Origin: Calothrix parasitica NIES-267
GTDB taxonomy: Bacteria > Cyanobacteriota > Cyanobacteriia > Cyanobacteriales > Nostocaceae
Reading direction: 5' to 3'
NCBI RefSeq assembly: GCF_002368095.1
Contig: NZ_AP018227.1
Coordinates: 7,270,123-7,334,122, forward strand
DNA: 64,000 nucleotides
Of the stretch, positions 28,039 to 36,081 are shown piece by piece. Below the pieces are notes generated by a model that did no database searches, was not told where the DNA came from, and was given only the letters and a program-made list of their open reading frames with translations. The position numbers and the translations under genes were made by a program. How positions within the stretch are numbered: the stretch's first letter is position 1; each line of letters begins with the position of its first letter.

Positions 28039-28518
28039 TTATTGCTTGAAAGTGCCTAGTGTTGAAATATCAGCTAATACCCCTGCGGTAAAGACATTTG
28101 CTGGATCTATATTTTTGACTTTATCAGATACTTCTTGGGCTTTTTCTGCTTTTCCTTGTGCAGCGAAAATTATTCCTGTAGCAGAATAAGCATTTACATA
28201 TGTTTGGATAATTTGTTCTGCTTGACGCTTAATCAATATTGGCTTTTGGTCTTCCCAAGCATCGGGTAATTTTGCCTCTTGTTTAGCTTTCTCTTGAACT
28301 TTCTCTGCTGTTTCTAGTGCCATTTGGTATTTTTGCTTGTAAAAGAAATACCTATAGGCTGCTATGAGAACATCTAGTTCATTATCAGTTTTACTTAGAG
28401 CTTGATTGATGTACTTTTCGCGCTCTGAAGTATTTTCAGAATTGTCCGCCGCTGATTTCAATAACTCTTTAATATCATCGGATACTTCGTACCAAGTAAA
28501 TTGCTCGAATTCAGGCAT
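28039..28518 (-). CDS. TPR-like helical protein, paralogue 2
   Basis: About 159 aa from the ATG at 28518 (MPEFEQFTWYEVSDDIKELLKSAADN). A TTG at 28584 would extend it, but the chosen start matches the paralogue upstream. Helical repeats: DNELDVLIAAYRYFFYKQKYQMALETAEKVQEKAK and NAYSATGIIFAAQGKAEKAQEVSDKVKNIDP, the A-Y-G-A pattern of TPRs. Predicted cytoplasmic adaptor. It arose by tandem duplication with the next gene. Confidence 0.7.
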   Translation of the reverse strand: MPEFEQFTWYEVSDDIKELLKSAADNSENTSEREKYINQALSKTDNELDVLIAAYRYFFYKQKYQMALETAEKVQEKAKQEAKLPDAWEDQKPILIKRQAEQIIQTYVNAYSATGIIFAAQGKAEKAQEVSDKVKNIDPANVFTAGVLADISTLGTFKQ

Positions 28519-28592
28519 GGCTTTATTTTGTTTAATGAAGTGAATAAGAGAATCAGAAGACTTTGGATTAAAAATAAAACCCAATAAGGATA

Positions 28593-29072
28593 TTAATCAT
28601 CATCCTCCGGCGGACGTGTTAAAACATCGAATAAGATGCCCGCGCCAAAGTCATTTTTTTCGTCTATCTCTTTGACTTTATTACATATTAGTTTGGCTTC
28701 TTCTTCTTTTCCTAATATAGCTAAAATTAATCCTGTAGCGGCATAGGAATTTAAATAAAGTCGAATATTTTGTTCTTCTTTACGCTGAATTAATATTGGT
28801 TTTAATTGCTCCCAATTATCAGGTAGATTTTCGGTTTCTTTAACTGTATCTTTAACTTTTTCGGCTGTTTCTAGCGCCATATGATAATTTTGTTTGTAAT
28901 AAAAATATCTATAAGCTGATATCAAAACGTCTATATTATTATCTGTTTTTTCTAAAGCTTGATTAACATATTTTTCAGACTCCGAAGTATTTTCCCAATT
29001 TTCTGCGGCTAATACTAATAGCTGCTTGACATCTTCAGGTACATCGAACCAGGAGAATTCTGTTTCTTGCAT
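28593..29072 (-). CDS. TPR-like helical protein, paralogue 1
   Basis: 159 aa (MQETEFSWFDVPEDVKQLLVLAAENWENTSESEKYVNQALEK...). It is the same length as the neighbour from its aligned start, and clearly homologous throughout: both have SEKYxNQALxKTDN and YKQxYxMALETAEKV. It ends in an acidic tail (PPEDDD). The genes are 74 bp apart with the chosen starts. Transcribed toward the cupin and ArsC-like genes. Function unknown; association with the nitrogen-fixation group is from position only. Confidence 0.7.
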   Translation of the reverse strand: MQETEFSWFDVPEDVKQLLVLAAENWENTSESEKYVNQALEKTDNNIDVLISAYRYFYYKQNYHMALETAEKVKDTVKETENLPDNWEQLKPILIQRKEEQNIRLYLNSYAATGLILAILGKEEEAKLICNKVKEIDEKNDFGAGILFDVLTRPPEDDD

Positions 29073-29079
29073 GATTTTT

Positions 29080-29209
29080 TGATGGTAATTGGTAATGGGT
29101 AATGGGTAATTGGTAATGGGTAATTGTTACTTGGCTGTCTCCAATTCGCAATTTTGCAATTCGCAATTACCAATTCGCAATCCCCAATCCCCAATCCCCA
29201 ATTCCCGAT
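29080..29209. repeat. STRR block between the TPR genes and coxC
   Basis: Consecutive GGTAATTG/GGTAATGG heptamer-octamer runs followed by CCAATTCGCAAT units, with no coding potential. It separates the cox2 operon end from the TPR pair. Confidence 0.8.
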
Positions 29210-29800
29210 TTAAAATTTGGTCAGAACATAGAGCAGAGTAAAAAGTACAATCCAGATGATATCTACAAAGTGCCAGTAGATTTCTGCCATCTCGATTCCC
29301 ACGTGCTTGTGTTCGTTATAGTGTCCGGTGCGACGAGAACGCCATAATACCCCTAAAATCAACAGGACTCCCACAAAAACGTGGATACCGTGGAATCCTG
29401 TCATTAGGTAAAAACAGTTTGAGAATAAATTAGTACTCAGTCCATATCCTAATGTCAGATACTCGTAAACCTGACCGATTAGGAAAATTATTCCCATAAG
29501 TGCGGTAATTTTGTACCATTTCCGCATTCCTTTGACATCATTCTTTTTAATTGCTGAATCGCCGAAGTGAATGACAAAACTGCTTGATACTAGAATGATG
29601 GTGTTGATGGTCGGCAGCAATAACTCGACCTCTGTTCCTTCGGGAGGCCAAGTTTGAGTACTTGTACGATAGAACAAATAAGTAGCGAAGAATCCGCCAA
29701 ACATTAAGGATTCTGAGATTAGGAAAGTTATTAACCCCAATACTCTTAAATCAGGATGTTCTTCGTGATGAGCCGGTGAGTTTTCTGTGGCTATTGCCAT
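29210..29800 (-). CDS. coxC: Cytochrome c oxidase subunit III (heterocyst-type cox2 operon)
   Basis: 196 aa with five predicted membrane helices, the short form found in cyanobacteria (lacking helices I-II of the mitochondrial protein). Family motifs include FLISESLMFGGFFATYLFYR, LTLGYGLSTNLFSNCFYLMTGFHGIHV and the terminal IYWHFVDIIWIVLFTLLYV. It acts in the terminal oxidase of the respiratory chain with subunits I and II. The gene order coxB-coxA-coxC is preserved in this operon. The spacer to coxA (208 bp) contains GGATTTTGGATTTTAG repeats. Confidence 0.93.
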   Translation of the reverse strand: MAIATENSPAHHEEHPDLRVLGLITFLISESLMFGGFFATYLFYRTSTQTWPPEGTEVELLLPTINTIILVSSSFVIHFGDSAIKKNDVKGMRKWYKITALMGIIFLIGQVYEYLTLGYGLSTNLFSNCFYLMTGFHGIHVFVGVLLILGVLWRSRRTGHYNEHKHVGIEMAEIYWHFVDIIWIVLFTLLYVLTKF

Positions 29801-30008
29801 TTTTTATCCCCCATTCAATTTTAGATTGTGGATTTTGGATTTTGGATTTTAGATTTTGCCGTCTTCGTAGCGTCCTAGAAAATACATGTTGCTTGTTGAA
29901 GATACACTCAAAAATGCTCGCACTGCGGAAATCAATTAGAACGAATATCAATCTAAATATGCCCTCGGGGCACGCTGCGCTAACGTAAATCTAAAATCCA
30001 AAATTGTT

Positions 30009-31412
30009 TTAAGCAGTAGCTTCTGCTTCCGATGAGGTGGTCAAAGATTCACCCTCGGTAACGGTACCGTAATCGTAAGGTCCGTGAGTCACAACTGGTA
30101 ATTTTTCCCAGTTTTCAATTGCAGGTGGAGAAGAGGTTGTCCATTCTAATGACAAAGCATTCCAAGGATTATCACCAGCTTTTGCTCCAGAACTCCAACT
30201 CCAAATTACGTTTAGGGTGAAAGGAATAACTGAAACAGCTAATAAATAAGCACCATAGGTACAAAGCTGATTGATAGCTTCAAACTGTGGGTCGTACATT
30301 GCAACTCGTCGTGGCATTCCTTGTAAACCCAACTCGTGCATGGGAAGGAAAGTCAAGTTGGTGCCGATGAAGGTAAGGACAAAGTGAATTTTACCCAAAG
30401 TTTCATTCAACATCCGTCCGGTCATTTTGGGGAACCAATGGTATATTGCAGCGTAAATACCAAATACGGAACCACCGAATAAGACGTAGTGGAAGTGAGC
30501 GACCACATAATAGGTATCGTGGACGTGCCCGTCGAATGGAGCGGTACCCAAGGTAACACCACCAAGACCACCTAAAACGAACATCATCAACAGACCGATA
30601 GCAAATAGCATTGCGCTAGTGTAACGGATTTTTCCTTGCCACAGAGTTGCAACCCAACTGAATATTTTGATACCTGTGGGAACCGCAACCAAAAGAGTTG
30701 AAATGGTAAAGAACATCCGCATCCAGCCAGGGGTTCCGCTGGTGAACATATGATGAACCCAAACGAATAAACCCACAAAGCAAATTGCCAAACTAGAATA
30801 AACAATAATTTTGTATCCGAAGATTGGCTTACGTGCGTGAACGGGAATCACATCGGAAAGAATTCCGAAAATCGGCAGAATCATTAAGTAAACCGCTGGA
30901 TGAGAGTAAAACCAGAATAAATGCTGGTAAATAACTACATTTCCACCCGCATCCGGTTTAAAAAACGAAGTTCCAAAGTTGATATCAAACAATAGAAGTA
31001 CTAAACCAGCAGCTAACACCGGTGTAGAAACAAGTGCTAACAACGAAGTAGCTAAGATTGCCCAGCAAAATAAAGGTAATTCATCCCACTTCATCGAAGG
31101 AACTTTCATCTTCCAGATGGTAACAACGAAATTCAACGAACCCAAAATAGAAGAAGTACCGACCAAAACAATGGCGAGAATCCACATACTCTGAGCAGTA
31201 TTCGCTGTCACCAAACTTAAAGGTGGATAGGCTGTCCAGCCAGATTGAGAACCACCGAAATAAAAGCTACCTATAACCAAAGCACCCGCAGGTGGATTTA
31301 ACCAGAACGCGATAGCATTCAGCTTTGGAAAAGCCATATCCCTAGCACCAATCATCAACGGTACTAAATAGTTTCCAAAACCACCTATTGCACTGGGAAC
31401 AATCCAGAGAAA
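30009..31412 (-). CDS. coxA: Cytochrome c oxidase subunit I, C-terminal segment (downstream of the inserted element)
   Basis: In-frame coding resumes at TTT CTC TGG (31412) as FLWIVPSAIGGFGNYLVPLMIGARDM and continues 467 codons to the stop. It lacks its own ribosome-binding site and start; the Met at 31358 is internal to the conserved LVPLMIGARDM motif. It contains the A2-type proton-channel/active-site motif WFYSHPAVYLMILP (Cu-B His and the crosslinked Tyr), the VHHMF Cu-B pair and HDTYYVVAHFHYV heme ligands. Joined to the upstream segment it gives a complete 558-aa subunit I. As it stands it is silent unless the element at 31413-33334 is removed. Confidence 0.93.
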   Translation of the reverse strand, partial: FLWIVPSAIGGFGNYLVPLMIGARDMAFPKLNAIAFWLNPPAGALVIGSFYFGGSQSGWTAYPPLSLVTANTAQSMWILAIVLVGTSSILGSLNFVVTIWKMKVPSMKWDELPLFCWAILATSLLALVSTPVLAAGLVLLLFDINFGTSFFKPDAGGNVVIYQHLFWFYSHPAVYLMILPIFGILSDVIPVHARKPIFGYKIIVYSSLAICFVGLFVWVHHMFTSGTPGWMRMFFTISTLLVAVPTGIKIFSWVATLWQGKIRYTSAMLFAIGLLMMFVLGGLGGVTLGTAPFDGHVHDTYYVVAHFHYVLFGGSVFGIYAAIYHWFPKMTGRMLNETLGKIHFVLTFIGTNLTFLPMHELGLQGMPRRVAMYDPQFEAINQLCTYGAYLLAVSVIPFTLNVIWSWSSGAKAGDNPWNALSLEWTTSSPPAIENWEKLPVVTHGPYDYGTVTEGESLTTSSEAEATA

Positions 31413-31427
31413 TATATGGTTTACTAT

Positions 31428-31435
31428 GTGCCGTG
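31428..31435 (-). other. Left attP arm CACGGCAC
   Basis: Inside the element, near its coxA 3' junction. When the element ends are joined this arm and the GTCCCGTG arm at 33310-33317 form an inverted pair (7 of 8 positions) spanning exactly 50 bp around the crossover, the usual size of a large serine-recombinase attP. Confidence 0.5.
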
Positions 31436-31730
31436 ATGAAATATTGCGCTATTGAATGGTTAAAATTAAGCACTCGTTTATTTGAAACATAATTATTGAT
31501 TCAAGCACGAAATAAACGTAACCGAGAATTAAAATCTGATAGCTCGCGTAAATTTACTTCGCTTCAACAGCCTGAACGCGGCGATTAGGATAATGTGAAA
31601 TATGATTCAGCTTGGGATGATGGGAGCGCATTTCTTAAAGAAAAAGCGGATAGATAAGCTCTATCCGTCCGTTATAAACAGAAATTTTGACATTAAACAG
31701 TAAATTTAATTAAGTCGCTACAACAGAACC

Positions 31731-31871
31731 ATGCAAACAGCAATCAAAATCCTACTGAGACGAGCTAAACAGTATCAGGCTGAGCTAGAAGCTCGTGGAA
31801 CCACCCTAGAAGCTGAAACTGAGCGATTACGTAAAGCTGGTTTACTGCTAATCAAGCAATCAAACCAATAG
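31731..31871 (+). CDS. 46-aa coiled-coil-like peptide, candidate recombination directionality factor
   Basis: ATG at 31731, stop at 31869-31871. Peptide MQTAIKILLRRAKQYQAELE... ending LLLIKQSNQ, strongly helical, heptad-like and basic at the N-terminus. It converges on the recombinase gene and overlaps its last 12 nt. There is no clear ribosome-binding site. Large serine recombinases need a small partner protein to switch to excision, and such partners are often tiny and unrelated in sequence. This is the only plausible second protein of the element. Function is inference. Confidence 0.4.
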   Translation: MQTAIKILLRRAKQYQAELEARGTTLEAETERLRKAGLLLIKQSNQ

Positions 31872-33275
31872 CACAGCGGTTAATTTACCCTTATCGCACC
31901 AAACGACCTCAACCAAGTCACGGTAAATAGCGTTACGTTCCGATGCCGATAGTCCCACCCAAAAATCAGGGTGGGATACCATTTCCAATAATTGTTTTTT
32001 CTCTTCAGACCGGACTGTCTTAATTTCTTCCGTCTCAATCAACAACTGTAATCGCGTTCGTTTACGCTCAATAACCTCAACTAAATCGGGGTCGTCAATT
32101 GCTTCTAACATTTTGATGGATTGGCGTAGTTCCAAGATTTCCGGGTTAATCTCTTTCATATCGGGGACGTAAACCCCTATTGCTTCAGCCCGTGCGGATA
32201 TTTCTAGCTGTACGGCGCTTTCTGCCTTCTCAATGGTTAATCCATAGCCGCGAGTATATTCGGGTTTACAGCGTCCGTTCTTATTTCGAGCATTGCGACA
32301 AACCAATAACCTATTGCTATATTCCCCATCGTTTCGTTTATAACCACAACGCTGAGACATTGACCCACCGCAATGTTTACACTTTGCGATGCCACTAAGG
32401 GGATTAATTAAAACGGATGGGTCGTAGGTTCGCTTACCCGCTAAATTGTTGTCAAAAATTGATTTAATCTGCTGCCATTCATCATCAATAATAAGTGGTT
32501 CATGTTCGCCATCAACTATTAACAACGGTGCTGTACGACCAAAGGACAAGTATTGTATTTGTCCTCGTAACATAGCATTACTTAGCCATCTTTTTAACCC
32601 TGTCGTTGAGGATGGTGCTTTAAGGTGTACTTTTCCGAAATAACTGGCAGGATGCATATAAAACCTTGTCTTAAATGCTTCAAGCGTTGCCCCCAAGCTA
32701 CGTAGTTCCAAAAATATATCAACTAATGCCCGCGCTACCTGAAAATAACTCAACTTGCTACGCGGGTATTTATCATTGTTTGGTCGTATTTTTCCATCTA
32801 TCATTACGTATCCGAATATCGGCTTGTACGGTTCCTTCCGCTCTCGATGCCGTCGATGCCCATTAATTGCATGACTGCGAATCCTGTCGCGCACCTGTGC
32901 AGCCAACGCAGCTTTGACTCTCCCGGTAAACAAACCATCTGGGGAATTTAAATCTAGTTGACCATCTTCCAAAAATCTTACTTGTACCCCGAATTGGGTA
33001 AAAACTTCTCTTGCTTGTTCCCACTGCAACGGACTGCGAGTTAATCGGTCAAAGTTGGGAATCACAACCGTTGCGACTTGCCCAGACTTTACTAAACTCA
33101 TTACAGAATTAAATCCCTCTCTAGCATCCGATATCCCAGACTCAACGTCAAAGTAAATCAAACTCTCAGGAATACCAAACCGAACCAAATTTTCTATATA
33201 CCTTTCTAGCGCGTGACCTTCCTCAAACTGCTTATTGCTCGATACCCGACAATACCCGACAATTAATTTACCCAT
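31860..33275 (-). CDS. Large serine recombinase, XisF-like
   Basis: 471 aa from ATG at 33275 (MGKLIVGYCRVSSNK); the frame is open back to 33323. The resolvase domain has the catalytic serine S12 in YCRVS, with VVIPNFDRLTRSPLQWE and a helix with conserved arginines (RDRIRSH). A recombinase domain follows (about 150-260), then a zinc ribbon CKHCGG...CR..RNKNGRC and a coiled-coil insertion near the C-terminus. This is the domain order of large serine recombinases such as XisF of the fdxN element. It begins 51 nt after the premature coxA stop in the same direction, so it is probably co-transcribed with coxB and coxA'. Its job is excision of the element. Confidence 0.92.
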   Translation of the reverse strand: MGKLIVGYCRVSSNKQFEEGHALERYIENLVRFGIPESLIYFDVESGISDAREGFNSVMSLVKSGQVATVVIPNFDRLTRSPLQWEQAREVFTQFGVQVRFLEDGQLDLNSPDGLFTGRVKAALAAQVRDRIRSHAINGHRRHRERKEPYKPIFGYVMIDGKIRPNNDKYPRSKLSYFQVARALVDIFLELRSLGATLEAFKTRFYMHPASYFGKVHLKAPSSTTGLKRWLSNAMLRGQIQYLSFGRTAPLLIVDGEHEPLIIDDEWQQIKSIFDNNLAGKRTYDPSVLINPLSGIAKCKHCGGSMSQRCGYKRNDGEYSNRLLVCRNARNKNGRCKPEYTRGYGLTIEKAESAVQLEISARAEAIGVYVPDMKEINPEILELRQSIKMLEAIDDPDLVEVIERKRTRLQLLIETEEIKTVRSEEKKQLLEMVSHPDFWVGLSASERNAIYRDLVEVVWCDKGKLTAVLLV

Positions 33276-33309
33276 GTCTTGAATGACATACACAGTAACG
33301 CAATCGTAC

Positions 33310-33317
33310 CACGGGAC
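33310..33317 (-). other. Right attP arm GTCCCGTG
   Basis: Inside the element just past the premature coxA stop. Forms the inverted partner of CACGGCAC at 31428-31435 in the predicted circular junction. Confidence 0.5.
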
Positions 33318-33325
33318 TATCAAAA

Positions 33326-33607
33326 TTACATTAAAATCATGATTGTGCCATGATTAGTCAGAAAAGCATTATACAAATCGGGGTTGAGTAAATCTGCATC
33401 CGGTGTAGCCAATTCAGCACGCATGGCTACAGCCATCAATCCACCAATAAGATAGAAAAGAAAGGATGTTACCAGGTATTGGATACCAATTACCTTGTGG
33501 TCTACATTAAAAGTGAAATAGTGATACCATTTCCATGCTTCAGGATGAGCATGAGCAGATACTTCACCTGTAGCTTCCGTATTTTGTGGATGTTGTAATT
33601 GCGTCAT
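33326..33607 (-). CDS. coxA: Cytochrome c oxidase subunit I, N-terminal segment (interrupted)
   Basis: Start ATG at 33607 (MTQLQHPQNTEATGEV); an earlier Met at 33685 adds a repeat-derived leader and is rejected. Encodes a cytoplasmic leader, transmembrane helix I and the start of helix II up to LTNHGTIMI, whose His is the low-spin heme ligand. It then runs into the inserted element and stops after two foreign codons (LM, TAA at 33326-33328). The native part ends at 33335. Without excision the product is a 93-aa non-functional fragment. Second gene of the coxB-coxA-coxC operon, 115 bp after coxB. Confidence 0.92.
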   Translation of the reverse strand: MTQLQHPQNTEATGEVSAHAHPEAWKWYHYFTFNVDHKVIGIQYLVTSFLFYLIGGLMAVAMRAELATPDADLLNPDLYNAFLTNHGTIMILM

Positions 33608-33722
33608 TCTATTTTGGATTTTAGATTTTGGATTATCTTCTCTGAGATTGGTTAGAGAGGGGAGAAGGGGTAGAATAAAAAACAATTCTTGACCTTTGAC
33701 CTCTAACCTTTGACATGCAGAC

Positions 33723-34706
33723 CTATTTATTGATTTGAGCCAGGGTTTCTGAGCTAATATTCATATCCGCATCGTAAGCAGCTAGATACTGTGATGGTGT
33801 TAATTCTGCGGGATTGACTGCTACTGTTTCTAAAGAATCTTGTTGAGCAATCTGGTTCTCTTGTAACCAGCTTTCGTATTCTTCAGGAGTGTGGACAATA
33901 ACTCGGGTTCTCATGGAACCATGATAACCACCACATAATTCGGTACAAACTACGGGATATGCTCCAGGTTTAGTCGCGACAAACCGCAATTCAGTATCCA
34001 TTCCAGGAATTGCGTCTTGCTTCAAGCGGAATTGCGGTACCCAGAATGAGTGGATTACGTCTGTTGCTGCGATGTTCAGACTTACATCAGCACCAACTGG
34101 TACGTGCAATTCTCCGGATGTAATGTTCTCTTCTGGATACTGGAATATCCAAGCAAACTGCATTCCGGTAACATTTACATTTACGTCTGCTGTTTGATTT
34201 TGCTGGGTGGGTGAACCTTTGATACCAATCTTTTTATTGGCTAAAGGGGCTGTATCTTCTGATATAGTCGGAGCTTCGCTGATAGTTGCTGCAATAGCAC
34301 TTCCACTATCAGAATGATTCTGAGCTTCAATTACAGGACTAGATGATGAAAATCCTCCCATTTGCTTGTACACATCTACGCTGTAGATACCTAAAGCAAA
34401 AACTATGACTGTGGGAATTGCAGTCCAAAATATTTCTAAGGGTAAGTTTCCTTCAATTGGTGTCCCGTCTGTATCATCATCTTTGGGTTTGCGAAATTTG
34501 ATTGCAAATAACAAGATAGTTCCTTCTACTATCAAGAACAAAGCAATCGCAATCGCGAACATCAAATTAAAGAATCCATCCACCAAAGGTGCTTGCTCGG
34601 ATGCTTGTACTGGAAATAGGTGATGGGTTTGACTGACCCATATACCTATAATTGTCGCCAAAGCTCCAGCAACTAAGGTTAGTAATGAAGCAGGAATTTG
34701 TTGCAT
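33723..34706 (-). CDS. coxB: Cytochrome c oxidase subunit II (heterocyst-type cox2 operon)
   Basis: 327 aa. An N-terminal membrane signal (8-25) and two transmembrane helices (about 45-70 and 92-112), then a periplasmic/lumenal cupredoxin domain. Cu-A ligands are visible: H219 in VIHSFWVP, and C254, C258, H262 and M265 in CTELCGGYHGSM. A 60-residue Ser/Thr-rich linker (115-175) separates helix II from the cupredoxin domain. It takes electrons from cytochrome c or plastocyanin. First gene of the operon. Adjacency to divergent patB matches Anabaena PCC 7120, where cox2 (alr2514-alr2516) is heterocyst-specific. Confidence 0.94.
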   Translation of the reverse strand: MQQIPASLLTLVAGALATIIGIWVSQTHHLFPVQASEQAPLVDGFFNLMFAIAIALFLIVEGTILLFAIKFRKPKDDDTDGTPIEGNLPLEIFWTAIPTVIVFALGIYSVDVYKQMGGFSSSSPVIEAQNHSDSGSAIAATISEAPTISEDTAPLANKKIGIKGSPTQQNQTADVNVNVTGMQFAWIFQYPEENITSGELHVPVGADVSLNIAATDVIHSFWVPQFRLKQDAIPGMDTELRFVATKPGAYPVVCTELCGGYHGSMRTRVIVHTPEEYESWLQENQIAQQDSLETVAVNPAELTPSQYLAAYDADMNISSETLAQINK

Positions 34707-34739
34707 AGCTGCACTCTTTGTATAAAATTTCGTGTAATG

Positions 34740-34845
34740 CTGGAAAGTTTTGGGAAGAGAAGTTGGGGGGAAGAGAATCTACACCCCAACGCCATTTGCT
34801 CTACTTGAGGAGACCCCAAGACCGCAATGGCTCAACTTTCCGTTT
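34740..34845 (-). repeat. Structured palindromic repeat in the coxB leader
   Basis: Read on the minus strand: CGGAAAGTTGAGCCATTGCG, then CTTGGGG..CCTCAAG inside GCCATT..AATGGC, followed by a GGGGTGTAG / CCCCCCAACTTC arm. The GCC(A/T)..GCGGTCTTGGGG palindrome is a common interspersed cyanobacterial repeat. The GGAAAGTT-TGGG-AGAGAAGTTGGG part recurs at 27772-27815, and the CGGAAAGTTGAGCC block at 56102-56116. Here it would be in the coxB mRNA leader. Confidence 0.6.
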
Positions 34846-35967
34846 ATGTGGGAAAATAGCCCTTCTTAGTTAATCTCTTTAGATGGCTTGGGAGTCGTGA
34901 CTTCTAAGGAGAAAATCAGCTATCTTTTTACTTAGCTACACCAATTTAAAACAATATACGTAAGTTTTAAGTCTATTTTGCTACGCTTTCAATATGTTTT
35001 ACAACTTCAAAACTTATGCATTTGTTAACCGAAATCAAATCTTAGGATTGATTTATTGGTGTGTGAATATTGAAAGGTGTACGGTTAACTGATTGTAATC
35101 AATAGAAAATACAGTATTTTTGCAAAAATATTCTCTGTTTGAACAAGTTGATAGATATAAAACAATACTTTTTTACTGCCAATAATACTTGTTACACAAA
35201 AATAATCAAACAATGTGTAATAACTCAAAGGCAGGTTCATTTGATACTTATTTACATCTATCTATTCCAAAGGGTTCCCAATGGAATCAGTTTTGTGATT
35301 AAACCTTTTCTAAGGTTAATTACACAATAGCTTAATTAAGTGGACTTGATTATGAATTAAAAGTTAAATTTGTCAATGATAATTTTTATTATTTTCAAAT
35401 CATTAATCATCACTTTTTAATATTTATATTTTTCCGAGACTATACCATTTATTATTTTTTATTTGTGCTTTTGATTATATTTTCTGTTCGTTAATTTGTT
35501 TAACGCGAGCTTTTTTTACCGCAATTCTGTACGAACTTTAGCCTGCGGGATTTCACGAATATAAACCGAGTTTATAATACTGATACAAGATTTTATTTAA
35601 TGATTAGGATTAAATACTTAACATTTTTGAAAAATGAAATGTAAGTTAATTATGAATTTTTCATGAAGTATATGTTAAGATAATAAATAGACGCAAAACA
35701 AATCAATTATTTATTGCGACGAAAATATTAATATTAAACTTGTTCTTACAGAACATTTTTGTTATTGAGTAAAGCTAAGACCTAAAGCTTTCTCGATAAA
35801 CCTGTCTAAATATCATAAAAACCAGTTCATAGCTCATTACGAACATAAAAGTTTAATAACTTTATGAAAACTATAAATAATGAAGTGTGAAGTACAGGCT
35901 CGGGTTAATACTTGAAATTAACTTCCATAAAAAATTGGAAGTACATATATAGATGTGACTCATAAAT

Positions 35968-36015
35968 TGCGGTAAGTAAATTTTTTCTTGTCGTAAAGTG
36001 TGGTGAGTAAATTTA
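35968..36015 (+). promoter_or_regulatory. Direct repeat upstream of patB
   Basis: GCGGTAAGTAAATTT and GTGGTGAGTAAATTT are separated by 32 bp start to start, 65-115 bp before the patB start. Three turns of the helix separate the two, so binding on one face is possible. The cognate factor is unknown. Confidence 0.35.
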
Positions 36016-36081
36016 TGAGAAAAACACATCTAGGTTGGACTTGAGCCAAACAACGCAAGAAGTGAAGTGGCAAATAGCCTT

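Larger units (their letters stand above)
31413..33334 (-). mobile_element. 1,922-bp serine-recombinase element inserted in coxA (excision element)
   Basis: Interrupts coxA between codon 91 (ATT of HGTIMI) and the following TTT. The reading frames on both sides match if exactly 1,922 bp are removed, restoring HGTIMIFLW. The flanks share a TT (33334-33333 and 31412-31411) or, three bases away, an AT dinucleotide in the same register, as expected for a 2-bp serine-recombinase crossover; the exact crossover is uncertain by three bases. Contents: the recombinase gene (31860-33275), a 46-codon ORF on the opposite strand, and 289 bp of non-coding DNA with a CGGATAG/CTATCCG hairpin (31647-31667). Target gene, gene type and organism recall the nifD, hupL and fdxN elements of heterocystous cyanobacteria. 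Confidence 0.9.
34707..36081. other. Divergent coxB-patB intergenic region
   Basis: 1.37 kb without a supportable gene. It holds the coxB leader with a structured repeat (34740-34845), a 900-bp very AT-rich stretch, and the patB promoter side with a direct repeat (35968-36015). No GTA-N8-TAC NtcA box was found by eye. I do not find an equivalent of the small gene that lies between these loci in Anabaena. Confidence 0.6.

Noticed and set aside
31358-31412. Independent start of the downstream coxA segment at its internal Met
   Set aside because: The Met is within the conserved LVPLMIGARDM motif and coding homology continues upstream to 31412.
31602-31703. 33-aa ORF in the coxA element
   Set aside because: Covers the CGGATAG hairpin, weak start context, no coding character; the 46-codon ORF is the better candidate.
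34707-36081. NtcA box GTA-N8-TAC in the cox2/patB spacer
   Set aside because: Every GTA in the spacer was checked by eye and none has TAC at the right distance.
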